Source: Rhizobium sp. BK399 (GTDB taxonomy: Bacteria > Pseudomonadota > Alphaproteobacteria > Rhizobiales > Rhizobiaceae). From it: a DNA stretch of 64,000 nt. Below the pieces are notes generated by a model. That model had not been told where the DNA came from, did not search any database, and was given only the letters and a program-made list of their open reading frames with translations. Below, in pieces: positions 1 through 9,469 of this stretch. Position numbers and translations under genes: made by a program. The DNA lies in contig NZ_JACIAH010000011.1 in NCBI RefSeq assembly GCF_014194695.1, forward strand, positions 62,001 to 126,000, in the 5' to 3' direction. Positions within the stretch are counted from its first letter, which is position 1, and each line of letters begins with the position of its first letter.

Positions 1-521
1 CCGGTGCAGGCCGCGTGCGGCATCTGGCATATCTGCTGCTTGTCGGCTGGCTGACTTGGATCTATGCGGTCAACGAAAATTTCTGGCTTGCGCTCGTCTA
101 TTTTGTTGCCGGCATGCTGGCTTTCGTGGTCGTCAGCCTGCCGCTGCCGCGTCTTTCTGCACTCGTCAGAAGCGCCGGTTCCGCGCCCGCGTTCTACGCG
201 TTCCTCGTGGCAGTGATTGGCTTGTTCTTCCTGCACGTCGAACTCGAGCATGGCTGGCAGTTCGTAACATTGGCGGTGGTGACGCTCGGCGCCGCGATTC
301 TTGCGATCGGGCTCCAGGGCCGCGACAACGGCGCGGTGCGCTATCTGGGTTACACCATGTTTGCGGTGGAGATGCTCTATCTTGCGTCGGTGACGGTCGG
401 ATCGATTCTCGGTACATCCAGCCTCTTCTTGTTCTCGGGGCTTTTCGTTGCTGTCGTGGCATGGATCGTCATTCGGCTTGAGCGGCGATTTGCATCGAGA
501 ACGCAGGGGGCAAGCGTATGA
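1..521 (+). CDS. DUF2157-type membrane protein, C-terminal part
   Basis: The reading frame is open to the left window edge, so this is the 3' part of a longer gene; the GTG at 15 is only an internal valine. About 170 residues are visible with five to six hydrophobic helices (for example LAYLLLVGWLTWIYAV, then FYAFLVAVIGLFFL) and a short basic end (RLERRFASRTQ), which points to an inner-membrane protein. The assignment to DUF2157 rests on the helix pattern and on the following gene, a GDYXXLXY protein that usually accompanies DUF2157. Stop and next start share an ATGA overlap, so the two are translationally coupled. The function of the pair is not known to me. Confidence 0.7.
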   Translation, partial: GAGRVRHLAYLLLVGWLTWIYAVNENFWLALVYFVAGMLAFVVVSLPLPRLSALVRSAGSAPAFYAFLVAVIGLFFLHVELEHGWQFVTLAVVTLGAAILAIGLQGRDNGAVRYLGYTMFAVEMLYLASVTVGSILGTSSLFLFSGLFVAVVAWIVIRLERRFASRTQGASV

Positions 522-1105
522 GCGTCTTTTCAATGCAAGGCTCAGGGCGCCGCTACATTGTCGCCGCAGTCATTGTTGCCGCTCTGCAGACGGCGGTGCT
601 GGGGTACGTCATTGAGAGTCGTGCTTCGATTTTGCGTAGCGGCGCCGATATTCTTCTAAAGACTGCGCCGGTCGATCCGCGCGACTTTCTGCGCGGCGAC
701 TACGTGGTGCTGAACTACGACATATCCTCGGTCCCGGTCGCCTCGATCATTGGTGGTGTGCCGCAGGATCAGGGTAGCAAGAGCCTCTGGGTGCGCTTGA
801 AGCCTGGTGAAGGGGGCTTCTGGGGCATTGTCGAATCATCGTTCGCGCCTTTGCCGGAGCAGGCGGGGACTGTCGTTTTGCACACCAGACCTTTCTACAG
901 CTACGGTCCCAGTTCCGCCGATCATCTTCGCGTTGAGTACGGGATCGAACGCTACTACGTTCCCGAAGGGCAGGGGACGGCCCTCGAGCGGGCTCGCCAA
1001 GATGGTGATGTATCCATTGCCGTTCGTGTGGCGTCCGACGGAACGCCGCAGATCCGCAGCCTGCTTGTCGACGGCAAGCCCGCTTACGACGAGCCTCTTT
1101 ATTGA
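518..1105 (+). CDS. GDYXXLXY domain protein
   Basis: A 195-residue protein with an N-terminal membrane anchor or signal (residues about 11-30, YIVAAVIVAALQTAVLGYVI) followed by an extracytoplasmic domain. The family-defining motif is visible as FLRGDYVVLNYDIS near residues 61-74, preceded by the usual 'P.DPR' (VDPRDF). It starts at an ATG overlapping the stop of the DUF2157 gene by 4 bp. The pair is widespread in proteobacteria and I know no assigned reaction. The second half ends in a typical 'R.L.VDGKP.YDEPL' segment. Confidence 0.85.
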   Translation: MSVFSMQGSGRRYIVAAVIVAALQTAVLGYVIESRASILRSGADILLKTAPVDPRDFLRGDYVVLNYDISSVPVASIIGGVPQDQGSKSLWVRLKPGEGGFWGIVESSFAPLPEQAGTVVLHTRPFYSYGPSSADHLRVEYGIERYYVPEGQGTALERARQDGDVSIAVRVASDGTPQIRSLLVDGKPAYDEPLY

Positions 1106-1176
1106 ATAGAGGCCAAATGGGTGTGGAGGCCTGCTCGTGCGGGCAAAAACACTGTCATTTGCTCTTCATTTTTCCT

Positions 1177-1204
1177 TTGCCTCTCCCAAATCGGGTGATA
1201 TAGA
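1177..1204 (+). promoter_or_regulatory. Candidate sigma-70 promoter of tRNA-Leu
   Basis: TTGCCT at 1177-1182 and TATAGA at 1199-1204 are separated by 16 bp and lie about 57 bp upstream of the mature tRNA 5' end. Seen by eye only; the spacing and position fit a stable-RNA promoter. Confidence 0.5.
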
Positions 1205-1260
1205 GACGCCGCGCTCCGGAAGGCCTCATGTGCAGGCATATGCATGCGGTTTTTGAGAAC

Positions 1261-1345
<85 letters not shown>

Positions 1346-1529
1346 AAAGCTGGCTTGCAGGCGGGGGGACCGAAACCGGTGTCCCTCGATACCCGGAAGC
1401 AAGCGCCGTTCCGCCTTGGGTGGAATGAATAAGAATTGAGAACAAGCCACGCTCGGCAACTTTCCGGCGTCGTGCTCATCGAAACGAACGGCGTCTGGGC
1501 ACGGCCGCCACGAAATGAGGTAGGAAGAC

Positions 1530-3011
1530 ATGCAGGTTATCGAAACGCTCGCTGAAGGGCTGAAGCGCGAAATCAAGGTCGTAATCCCGGCCAAGGACAT
1601 GGAAGTCAAGATGAACGAGCGTCTTGCCGACGTGAAGGACAAGGTCCGCATCAACGGCTTCCGTCCGGGCAAGGTTCCGGCCGCTCACCTCAAGAAGGTC
1701 TACGGTAAGTCGATCATGGCCGACCTCGTCAACGAGATCGTTCGCGAACAGCCGACTGCCATCTTGGCGGAGCGCGGCGAAAAGTCCGCGACGCAGCCTG
1801 AAATCGCGATGACGGAAGACAAGGACGAAGCAGAACTGATCCTGGCTGCGCAGAAGGATTTCGAGTTCACGCTTTCCTATGAAGTTCTGCCGCCGATCGA
1901 GCTGAAGTCCGTCAAGGGCGTCAAGATCACCCGCGAAGTCGTTGATATCTCCGACGAGGAAGTCAACGAGCAGGTTCTCAAGGTTGCCGAAAGCGCCCGT
2001 TCTTACGAAACCAAGAAGGGCAAGGCTGCCGACGGCGACCGCATCACCATGGACTACCTCGGCAAGGTCGACGGTGTTGCCTTCGAAGGCGGCACCGATC
2101 AGGGCGCCGAACTGGTTCTCGGCTCCGGCCGTTTCATCCCGGGCTTCGAAGACCAGCTGGTCGGCACGAAGGCTGGTGACGAGAAGACTATCACCGTCAC
2201 GTTCCCGGCTGACTACCCGGCCAAGAACCTGGCTGGCCAGGAAGCAACCTTCGACGTCACCGTCAAGGATGTTGCAGCTCCGGCCGACGTTGAAATCAAC
2301 GACGAACTGGCAAAGAAGCTCGGCCTTGAGTCTGCTGACCGCCTGAAGGAAATCGTCCGCGGCCAGATCGAATCGCAGTACGGGTCGATGACCCGCCAGA
2401 AGGTCAAGCGCCAGATCCTCGACCAGCTGGACGAGATGTATAAGTTCGAGACGCCTGCCTCGCTCGTCGAAGCAGAATACAACGGCATCTGGAACCAGGT
2501 CGCCAACGACCTCGCTCAGTCCGGCAAGACCTTCGAAGACGAAGACACGACCGAAGAGAAGGCTCGCGAAGAATATAAGAAGCTTGCTGAACGCCGCGTT
2601 CGCCTCGGCCTCGTTCTCTCCGAAATCGGCGAAAAGGCCGGCGTTGAAGTGAGCGAAGACGAAATGCAGCGCGCCATCTACGAGCAGCTGCGTCAGTATC
2701 CGGGCCAGGAAAAGCAGATCCTCGACTTCTTCCGTAGCCAGCCGGGTGCAGCCGCCTCTATCCGCGCACCGATCTTCGAAGAAAAGGTCATCGACCACCT
2801 GCTGACCGAGATCGACGTTACGGACAAGAAGGTCACCAAGGAAGAGCTTCTCGCCGACGAAGAAGGCGAAGGCTCGGAGAAGGAAACCAAGAAGGCTGCT
2901 CCGAAGAAGAAGGCAGCTGCCAAGGCTGAGGCTTCCGAAGGCGAAGAAGCCGCCGCTCCGAAGAAGAAGGCCGCTCCGAAGAAGAAGGCTTCCGAGGACA
3001 GCGCCGAGTAA
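1530..3011 (+). CDS. tig: Trigger factor (ribosome-associated chaperone and prolyl isomerase)
   Basis: A 493-residue trigger factor that binds the ribosome exit tunnel and shields nascent chains. The N-terminal ribosome-binding domain shows the signature around [14 protein letters not shown] (residues about 44-57). The FKBP-type isomerase domain follows ([20 protein letters not shown], with [13 protein letters not shown]) near 169-235, then the helical C-terminal domain. A Shine-Dalgarno (GAGGTAGG) precedes the ATG. It is longer than the 432-residue E. coli protein because of an unusual Lys/Ala/Glu-rich tail (about residues 440-493, repeated APKKKA units), common in rhizobial homologues. It is followed by a strong terminator. 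Confidence 0.98.
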   Translation: MQVIETLAEGLKREIKVVIPAKDMEVKMNERLADVKDKVRINGFRPGKVPAAHLKKVYGKSIMADLVNEIVREQPTAILAERGEKSATQPEIAMTEDKDEAELILAAQKDFEFTLSYEVLPPIELKSVKGVKITREVVDISDEEVNEQVLKVAESARSYETKKGKAADGDRITMDYLGKVDGVAFEGGTDQGAELVLGSGRFIPGFEDQLVGTKAGDEKTITVTFPADYPAKNLAGQEATFDVTVKDVAAPADVEINDELAKKLGLESADRLKEIVRGQIESQYGSMTRQKVKRQILDQLDEMYKFETPASLVEAEYNGIWNQVANDLAQSGKTFEDEDTTEEKAREEYKKLAERRVRLGLVLSEIGEKAGVEVSEDEMQRAIYEQLRQYPGQEKQILDFFRSQPGAAASIRAPIFEEKVIDHLLTEIDVTDKKVTKEELLADEEGEGSEKETKKAAPKKKAAAKAEASEGEEAAAPKKKAAPKKKASEDSAE

Positions 3012-3034
3012 TCTTCGGCCAAATGAACTTACAG

Positions 3035-3063
3035 AAAGCCCCGCCTTGTGCGGGGCTTTTTTA
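3035..3063 (+). terminator. Rho-independent terminator of tig
   Basis: A perfect 10-bp stem (AAAGCCCCGC at 3035-3044 with GCGGGGCTTT at 3050-3059) closes a 5-nt loop and runs into a T tract (3057-3062), 24 bp after the tig stop. Confidence 0.93.
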
Positions 3064-3188
3064 TTCTCCAGGCCGCATGTTGCTTTCAGGTCACCGCTTA
3101 TCCGGTCTGCGCTTGAGGCGCACCATCTGGTTGCATTTTAGAATGTTCGGATGCAAGCTGCGTATTGCTGGCAGGGGAGGGATTGACG

Positions 3189-3614
3189 ATGACTTCCGGC
3201 GCAGACTTGAAAGACCTGACAAGGCAGATTTTCGAGGCGCGACATCAGGGGGACCTTGATGTCCTTATGTCATTCCTCGGTGACAACTGCATTTTCCGCG
3301 CGGCCGGAAGTCGGTATTTGGCGCCGCTCACCGAGCCGGTTGTCGGCAGTGCTGCACTTCGCGCGACGATGCGGCATTTCATCGACACTTGGGATATGAC
3401 GGCGCTTGAGATCCTCGACATCCATGTCGATGGCAATGTGGCGCTGGTCCATCGTAGGGGGCAGATGCCGCACGGTACTACCAAGTTCGATACCGAGGTC
3501 ATGGACAAGATGACCTTCGAGAACGGCAAGGTGATTGAGTGCGTAGAGTTCCTTGACACGCTTCAAGCTGCGTCGCTACTCAACATAGCAACGATCTCCG
3601 CGGCACAGATATAA
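3189..3614 (+). CDS. NTF2-like/SnoaL-like small protein
   Basis: A 141-residue protein. I chose the ATG at 3189 because GGGAGGG lies 8 bp upstream; in-frame TTG/ATG-like codons further upstream lack a ribosome site. The sequence has the alpha-beta cone pattern of the NTF2/SnoaL superfamily: an N-terminal helix with 'IFEARHQGDLDVLMSFLGDNCIF', a central 'VVGSAALRATMRHFID' and a C-terminal sheet ending 'KMTFENGKVIECVEFLDT'. Members include ketosteroid-isomerase-like enzymes and ligand-binding proteins, so the substrate cannot be told. It is transcribed alone, convergent with the radical SAM gene. Confidence 0.8.
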   Translation: MTSGADLKDLTRQIFEARHQGDLDVLMSFLGDNCIFRAAGSRYLAPLTEPVVGSAALRATMRHFIDTWDMTALEILDIHVDGNVALVHRRGQMPHGTTKFDTEVMDKMTFENGKVIECVEFLDTLQAASLLNIATISAAQI

Positions 3615-3651
3615 CCGTCCGTTCTTGGGCTGTCGACGGTGGCGCTCGGCC

Positions 3652-5505
3652 TCAGACGGCCGGGCGCACCTTGTGGGCGTGGGTTAATTCCGCGACCTTG
3701 TGAATGTGGGAGACCGCAGCTCGCCCGCCCGCTGTCTTCGTGAAGAGTTCAAGCGTCTCATCCTCATGGTCACCGACCGGTGTCAGTGCTTGGTCCATAT
3801 AGGTCTTCGACTTTTTGTCTCGTGCGATGAAGAAGGCGCTGACTGCAAGCTTGGCAATGGTTGCACCTAGCGACAGGTGCTTGGTGACCGTTTCCCAGAC
3901 GAAGCGCGGCCAAAAGATTACAGCGCTTTCGCGTGGCAGATCGGGCCGCCGTTCCGAGGGATGCTTGAGCCGTAGAAGGCCGCTCTGCAATGGATGCACG
4001 TTTTCCAATGGTACAGTCGTGGCGAACGACACAAGGACCTTTACGAGACTGGCGAGCGGCACACCCGTGGCAACGGCCCGGCGCAGCAGCGTCTTCATGT
4101 GCTCTGGCGAATAGTAGAGCGACCAGGCCTCCTGGTAGATGTCTTCCCATTCCTGCTTGGTCATCTTCGGATGCGCCGTGCAGACGTGCTCGACGTCATA
4201 AATATTGAGGTCGGCGTCCATCTCGACGCCCTTCTTCCATAGAGTCTGGTGGTCTTCGGAGCCCGGCAGTGGCGTCAGCACGAAGAATTCGATGACATCA
4301 AGCGGCAGTTCGTGCTGGATGATCGCGATGTCGCGTCGAATCGTCTCTGGCGTGTCTGCCGGGAAGCCAAGAATGTATCCGGCTAATGTCATGATGCCTT
4401 GCGCCTTCCAGGCAAGCAACATTTTCCGGTACTCAGTGATTTTGTTCTGGTTCTTCTTGGCCGCGGTCAGGTTATCAGGGTTTACATTTTCAAGCCCGAT
4501 GAAGACGCGCGTAACGCCGGCGCGCTTGGATTTTTCGATGAAGTTGGGGATCTTGTGGCAGAGGGTGTCAACCTGGATCATCAATCCAAGTGGAATGCCG
4601 TCCTTCTCCCGGAGCTCGATCAAGCGATCGAAGATTGCCTCCCAATCTCTGTTGCGGGCGAAATTATCGTCGGTGATGAAGAACTTGTGGATGCCTTGCG
4701 CCCAGTTCATCCGCACCAGTTTTTCGACATCGTCGGCCGAGCGGAAGCGTGATTTGCGGCCTTGCACATTGATGATGGTGCAGAAAGAGCATTGGTAGGG
4801 GCAGCCGCGTCCGGCGTCGAAGCTGGTGCTGAGGCCGAGCGTCTGCGCCACATTGGTTTTCGGCAGGAAGGGAACGGCCGCACCTTCGATGCTCGGCAGG
4901 TCGTTCATGAAATTGTAGAGTGGCTCAAGCTGGCCGCTGGCCGCATCCTGCAGCACGCGTTCCAGGCGTCCTTCAGCCTCTCCGGCAAACATCGAGATAC
5001 CCATCTCGCGACAGGCATCGAGGCCGACGGCCTTGCCGTCGAGCATGGCGAGGCACCCCGACACGTGAAAGCCGCCCATCGAAACCGGAACTCCGGCCTT
5101 GCGGAAAGGGCGCGCGATGTCCAGCGCCCGGGGATACTGGTTCGACTGAACACCGACCAGCGCAACCATCCCGAAATTGTCGTGTTGAGCGAGTCGTTTC
5201 AGCAGCGCCGGAGTGTCGACCCGCGTGTTGGTCTCGTCGATGACCGTGATCTCGATCTTGACCCCTGGCCCCAGCACCTCGCGTTCTGCGCAGTCGGAGG
5301 CGATCCCGTAAATCGCGGCCAGGGAATTGGAGGGGATCATCGCCCGCCACCACCGGATCACATAGCCGTCGTCGTCGTAATGCGACGGCTTGATCAGGAT
5401 GAGCTGGAAATTCCGTTCGGCAGTCTTTGGCAGATCTTGCACGGTCACTCGCTGGTAAGAGAAATCCCCGAAAATGGACGCTACCAGACGCGGTGGATTA
5501 TACAA
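3652..5505 (-). CDS. B12-binding-type radical SAM protein, function unknown
   Basis: A 617-residue protein. Residues about 50-200 have a Rossmann-like pattern typical of the cobalamin-binding domain of class B radical SAM enzymes (SLAAIYGIAS, then MVALVGVQSNQYPRALDIARPFRKAG), but no DxHxxG cobalamin motif is visible. The radical SAM core carries CxxxCxxC at Cys235, Cys239 and Cys242 (GRGCPYQCSFCTII) for the 4Fe-4S cluster. A C-terminal region of about 200 residues (LTPLPGSEDH onward) resembles the extension of B12-dependent methyltransferases such as hopanoid methylases. The only possible 5' start is TTG at 5505, with an in-frame stop shortly upstream and no clear ribosome site; an internal GTG near codon 20 is an alternative. 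The substrate is unknown. Confidence 0.85.
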   Translation of the reverse strand: MYNPPRLVASIFGDFSYQRVTVQDLPKTAERNFQLILIKPSHYDDDGYVIRWWRAMIPSNSLAAIYGIASDCAEREVLGPGVKIEITVIDETNTRVDTPALLKRLAQHDNFGMVALVGVQSNQYPRALDIARPFRKAGVPVSMGGFHVSGCLAMLDGKAVGLDACREMGISMFAGEAEGRLERVLQDAASGQLEPLYNFMNDLPSIEGAAVPFLPKTNVAQTLGLSTSFDAGRGCPYQCSFCTIINVQGRKSRFRSADDVEKLVRMNWAQGIHKFFITDDNFARNRDWEAIFDRLIELREKDGIPLGLMIQVDTLCHKIPNFIEKSKRAGVTRVFIGLENVNPDNLTAAKKNQNKITEYRKMLLAWKAQGIMTLAGYILGFPADTPETIRRDIAIIQHELPLDVIEFFVLTPLPGSEDHQTLWKKGVEMDADLNIYDVEHVCTAHPKMTKQEWEDIYQEAWSLYYSPEHMKTLLRRAVATGVPLASLVKVLVSFATTVPLENVHPLQSGLLRLKHPSERRPDLPRESAVIFWPRFVWETVTKHLSLGATIAKLAVSAFFIARDKKSKTYMDQALTPVGDHEDETLELFTKTAGGRAAVSHIHKVAELTHAHKVRPAV

Positions 5506-5631
5506 GGGAAGGTTTTACGGGGACTATCTGACACAAATAAGTCAGGCCGAACGGATTTTTATACGCTACTATCATTCTGTTTTTATTTGATAAATCGCCA
5601 AAGATTTGCGGTAGAGCTTGATGGCTAGCTG

Positions 5632-7038
5632 TCAAAGCTCCGATTTGATGTCGCCCATCCGGTTCCATGCATCAAGACCGGCGATCTTGTAGGCTTCGGC
5701 GAGAGTCGGATAGTTGAACGTATTTTCCACAAAATACTCAACCGTGCCCTTGAGGTTTAGCACGGCCTGGCCGATGTGCACCAGCTCGGTCGCCCCTTCG
5801 CCGACGATGTGCACGCCAAGCAGCCGGCGCGTCTTCAGCGAAAAGATGAGCTTCAGAAGCCCCGTATCGAGGCCCATGATATGACCGCGCGACGTCTCGC
5901 GGAAGCGCGCAATGCCGCATTCATAGGGAATGCCGCGCTCCTTCATTTCTTCCTCGGTCAAGCCGCAGGTGGAAATCTCAGGCACGGCGTAGATGCCGTA
6001 AGGGAAGTATTTTGGCGGCTCCTTTGCGACCGCGCCGATCGCAACGCGGGCGGCGATGCGACCCTGTTCCATCGATGTGGACGCGAGGCTCGGGAAGCCG
6101 ACGACATCGCCTGCGGCATAGATGTTCGGTACCGAAGTCTGGAAGGTTTCCGGATTGACCTTAAGGCGACCGCGGCTGTCGGCTTCCAGCCCGGCAGCCG
6201 GTAGATTGAGTGTGTCGGTCGCCCCCAGACGTCCGGCAGCAAACAGAACCATGTCAGTCACCAAGTGGCGACCATTGTCGAGCTTTAGTTCTACCTTGCC
6301 GTTGTCCAGGCGCGTTACCTTGTCGGCTTTGGTGCCGAGCAGGATCTTCATGTTGCGATCGCGCAGCTGATAGGTGAAGTCTTCGACGATTTCCCGGTCG
6401 ATGAAGTCGAGCATCGTCGTTTTGGGATCGATGACTGTGACCGCGGTATCCAGGGCGCTGAAGATCGTGGCATATTCAATGCCGATGACGCCGGCGCCGA
6501 TGACAGCCATCGAGCGCGGCAGCTCTCCGATATCGAGCAGTTCGTCGCTGTCGAGTACCGTCTTGTTGTCGAACGGGATGTAGTCCGGGCGGAACGGTTT
6601 CGTGCCGACCGCAAGCAGGACACTAGCCCCGGTGACCTTGACGACCTCGCCGTCGTCCTTGACGATTTCGAGCGTCGACGCGTCGACAAAGCTTGCTTTG
6701 CCCCTGATATGCTGCACGCGGTTTCGGGCGAACTGGTGCTCCAACACCTCGACTTCGTGATCAAGGGTGATCAGCAGGCGCCGCCGAAGGTCATCGGCGC
6801 TGATTTCCTCCTTCACCCGGTAGGATCGGCCGTAGAAACCCCGCTCGCGCCAACCTGAGAGATTGAGCGCCGTTTCGCGCAGCGTCTTTGAGGGGATGGT
6901 GCCAGTATGCACCGAAACGCCGCCAACACGCTTGCCCTGCTCGATGACCAGTACCTTCTTGCCGAGCTTGGCGGCCTGGATAGCGCCGCGGCGGCCTGCC
7001 GGACCGCTACCGACAACAACGAGATCGTACTGGAACAT
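5632..7038 (-). CDS. sthA: Soluble pyridine nucleotide transhydrogenase
   Basis: A 468-residue flavoprotein that transfers hydride between NADPH and NAD in the cytoplasm. The N-terminal FAD motif is VVVGSGPAGRRGAI (residues 7-20); the NAD-binding motif is AVIGAGVIGIEYATI and the second FAD motif is YAAGDVVGFPSLAS. It belongs to the disulfide reductase fold, but the redox cysteine pair is absent: residues 42 and 47 of GGVSVHTGTIPSKT are Ser and Thr. This excludes dihydrolipoamide dehydrogenase or glutathione reductase; E. coli SthA keeps only the first Cys. AGGTGA lies just before the ATG. Confidence 0.93.
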   Translation of the reverse strand: MFQYDLVVVGSGPAGRRGAIQAAKLGKKVLVIEQGKRVGGVSVHTGTIPSKTLRETALNLSGWRERGFYGRSYRVKEEISADDLRRRLLITLDHEVEVLEHQFARNRVQHIRGKASFVDASTLEIVKDDGEVVKVTGASVLLAVGTKPFRPDYIPFDNKTVLDSDELLDIGELPRSMAVIGAGVIGIEYATIFSALDTAVTVIDPKTTMLDFIDREIVEDFTYQLRDRNMKILLGTKADKVTRLDNGKVELKLDNGRHLVTDMVLFAAGRLGATDTLNLPAAGLEADSRGRLKVNPETFQTSVPNIYAAGDVVGFPSLASTSMEQGRIAARVAIGAVAKEPPKYFPYGIYAVPEISTCGLTEEEMKERGIPYECGIARFRETSRGHIMGLDTGLLKLIFSLKTRRLLGVHIVGEGATELVHIGQAVLNLKGTVEYFVENTFNYPTLAEAYKIAGLDAWNRMGDIKSEL

Positions 7039-7140
7039 TCACCTGGCCCCGATTGCTAAGCTGGAATCATTTTTGCGACGCAGTATGTCGCGCGTCCACG
7101 GGTAGCAGGTCAATGTTGCAGAATATTTTATGAGCGAATA

Positions 7141-7725
7141 TCAGGATTCACTGAAGCCAAGCAGGGGTTCTAGCTTCTCGAAGGTGCGATCCATCGCGAA
7201 AGCGCGGCTGATCGGAAGCGGAATATGGCCATAGAGAATCGACATCTGTCCCTCCGCCACGTGTTCGTTCGTCTTGCTGATTGCCGCAAGGTACAGGGCT
7301 GCTGCAAGCCCGGTGCGATCGGAACCGGACAGGCAATGGATCAACAAGGGTTTCGGAGCGTCCTTCATGACCTGGATCAATTCCTTCGCCTGCTCCGGAG
7401 TAAGCTCCCTGTAAGCGGACATTGGAAAATCGATGTGCTCGATACCGAGCGACTTCGCTTGTGCGACTTCGGCTTGCCACACGGGGGTATTGACGCCGCC
7501 ACGCAGGCTGATGATCGTCTTGATCCCGTAGCGCTTCTCGAACTCCGCGATGGCCCGCGGGGAGGGCTGCGACGAGCGGTAGACCTCGCCGGCGACTACG
7601 CTATGAAAATTGTCGGTCGCGAACAGGTAGACGGCGTAGCCGCCGATCGTGAGCGTGAGGAGCGCAAGACATTGTACTGCAAGTCTCCAGGACCGTGGAA
7701 ATTGGCGGGGGGCGATCGTGGTCAT
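7141..7725 (-). CDS. Membrane-anchored tyrosine/dual-specificity phosphatase family protein
   Basis: A 194-residue protein from the ATG at 7725; an in-frame TTG at 7773 would add 16 residues. A hydrophobic segment (residues about 14-36, LAVQCLALLTLTIGGYAVYLFA) should anchor it with the catalytic domain in the periplasm. The phosphatase loop HCLSGSDRTG fits the HCxxGxxRTG signature, with catalytic Cys and Arg, and 'SLRGGVNTPVWQAE' precedes it. Homologues with this layout are annotated as dual-specificity or DSP/PTPLA-like phosphatases acting on unknown phosphoesters. It is followed by sthA about 100 bp away on the same strand. Confidence 0.85.
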   Translation of the reverse strand: MTTIAPRQFPRSWRLAVQCLALLTLTIGGYAVYLFATDNFHSVVAGEVYRSSQPSPRAIAEFEKRYGIKTIISLRGGVNTPVWQAEVAQAKSLGIEHIDFPMSAYRELTPEQAKELIQVMKDAPKPLLIHCLSGSDRTGLAAALYLAAISKTNEHVAEGQMSILYGHIPLPISRAFAMDRTFEKLEPLLGFSES

Positions 7726-7803
7726 GGAGGTCTCGAAGCAGGACGGTTGCAGCGTCCTCGCTTTGCCACCCAAACCTGACTGGCACCTGAAGCGGCCCGG
7801 GCC

Positions 7804-8625
7804 CTAAATCAGACGCAGGCCCTTGAGGCTCGCATGGCCATCCTTGCCGATGATGATGTGATCGTGGACCGTGATCCCGAGCGGCTTTGCCGTGTCGACA
7901 ATCATCTTCGTCATGTCGATATCGGCGCGCGACGGCGTAGGATCCCCGGAAGGATGGTTGTGGACCAAGATCAAGGCGGTGGCGGAAAGCTCGAGCGCCC
8001 GCCGCACGACTTCGCGCGGATAAACCGGCGTATGATCGACGGTCCCGCGTCCCTGGACCTCGTCGGCGATCAATGCATTGCGCTTGTCGAGAAACAGAAT
8101 GCGGAACTGCTCGCGTGTTTCATGTGCCATCGCCGCGTGGCAGTACTGGATGACCGACGACCAGGACGAGAGCACCTGCTTGCCGCGAAGTTCGCTCTTC
8201 AGGGTTCGCTGCGCCACAGTCGACATCAGTTTCAGATCGAGTGCCACGGCCTCGCCGATGCCTTTTACCTCCTGCAGCAGAGGCAGAGGTGCGCCGAAGA
8301 CGGCCGCGAGCGAACCGAAGCGCTCGAGCAGCGCCTTGGCGATCGGCTTGGTGTCGCGCCGCGGGATTAGTCTGAACAGCAGCAGTTCGAGCAGCTCATA
8401 GTCGGCAAGTGCGGTATCGCCATTCTCGCGAAAGCGGTCGCGCAACCGCTCCCGATGTCCGTGGTAGTGCTCTTCCTTGCCGACCGGCGCAGGGAGGTTG
8501 GCCTGTTTCGCCAGCGAGGTCGGCTTGGCGGCCTGCTCCGCAAAGAAAGAGCGTTCATCGCTTCCGTCGCTGGTGGCGAAGGGCAGTTCGGCGTCGTTGG
8601 AGTGCGAAACAGGACCCTTCGTCAT
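7804..8625 (-). CDS. radC: RadC family JAB-domain protein
   Basis: A 273-residue protein (start ATG at 8625; a TTG sits one codon upstream). The N-terminal helix-hairpin-helix region is visible around '[27 protein letters not shown]'. The C-terminal JAMM metalloprotease-like domain has [17 protein letters not shown], the HxHx10D zinc-binding pattern. RadC was named for DNA repair but its role is disputed. It starts 7 bp after the map stop, so both are likely cotranscribed; this map-radC pairing is common in rhizobia. Confidence 0.93.
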   Translation of the reverse strand: MTKGPVSHSNDAELPFATSDGSDERSFFAEQAAKPTSLAKQANLPAPVGKEEHYHGHRERLRDRFRENGDTALADYELLELLLFRLIPRRDTKPIAKALLERFGSLAAVFGAPLPLLQEVKGIGEAVALDLKLMSTVAQRTLKSELRGKQVLSSWSSVIQYCHAAMAHETREQFRILFLDKRNALIADEVQGRGTVDHTPVYPREVVRRALELSATALILVHNHPSGDPTPSRADIDMTKMIVDTAKPLGITVHDHIIIGKDGHASLKGLRLI

Positions 8626-8632
8626 CAAGCGC

Positions 8633-9469
8633 TCATCGGTTCAAGGGCGGAAGTCCGGGGCGGTCAAGGCCGCCGGGAGAAAGCGTGAAGATCTCGCAGC
8701 CATCGGCGGTTACGCCGACCGTGTGTTCGTATTGCGCGGAAAGCGAGCGATCGCGCGTGACGGCGGTCCAGCCGTCGGCCAGCACTTTCACATGCGGACG
8801 ACCGAGGTTGATCATCGGCTCGATGGTGAAGATCATGCCCTCACGCAGCTCCGGTCCCTCGCTGGCGCGCCCGTAGTGTAGAATGTTCGGGGAGTCGTGG
8901 AAGAGGGCGCCTACACCATGGCCGCAGAAATCGCGCACGACGGAACAGCGTTCGGCTTCGGCGTACGTTTGAATGGCTTCCCCAATCGCACCGGTGCGAG
9001 CGCCAGGGCGAACGGCCGCGATGCCGCGCAGCAGGGATTCGTAAGTCACTTCAAGAAGCCGCTCTGCGGCGCGTTTGATGGTACCGACCGGATACATCCG
9101 GCTTGAATCGCCGTGCCAGCCATCGACCACATAGGTGACGTCGATATTGACGATATCGCCCTCGCGCAGCGGCTTGGCATCCGGAATACCGTGGCAGACG
9201 ACATGGTTGATCGAGGTGCAGGTCGATTTCGTGTAACCGCGATAGTTGAGGGTCGCCGGAATAGCACCGTTGTCCATGCCGAACTCGAAGACGAAACGGT
9301 CAATTGCATCGGTCGCCAAGCCGGGCTTTACGACAGCGGCCAGCTCATCCAGGCAGCGCGCCGTGAGGCGGCAAGCCTTGCGCATTCCCTCGAAAGCTTC
9401 GGAATCGTAGAGCCTGATTGCGCCCGTATTCTTCGACGGTGCGGAAGAGGCTTCGATATAATTCACCAT
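8633..9469 (-). CDS. map: Type I methionine aminopeptidase
   Basis: A 278-residue cytoplasmic metalloenzyme that removes N-terminal methionine from nascent proteins. The metal ligands of the pita-bread fold are visible: Asp in [16 protein letters not shown] (two Asp), His in [12 protein letters not shown], and Glu in TIEPMINLG and QYEHTVGVT. '[13 protein letters not shown]' is the substrate-side His signature. The N-terminal 25 residues ([20 protein letters not shown]) are an extension also typical of rhizobial copies. radC follows 7 bp downstream. Confidence 0.96.
   Translation of the reverse strand: MVNYIEASSAPSKNTGAIRLYDSEAFEGMRKACRLTARCLDELAAVVKPGLATDAIDRFVFEFGMDNGAIPATLNYRGYTKSTCTSINHVVCHGIPDAKPLREGDIVNIDVTYVVDGWHGDSSRMYPVGTIKRAAERLLEVTYESLLRGIAAVRPGARTGAIGEAIQTYAEAERCSVVRDFCGHGVGALFHDSPNILHYGRASEGPELREGMIFTIEPMINLGRPHVKVLADGWTAVTRDRSLSAQYEHTVGVTADGCEIFTLSPGGLDRPGLPPLNR

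Noticed and set aside
1476-2798. 440-codon minus-strand frame
   Set aside because: Exact antisense shadow of tig caused by codon bias.
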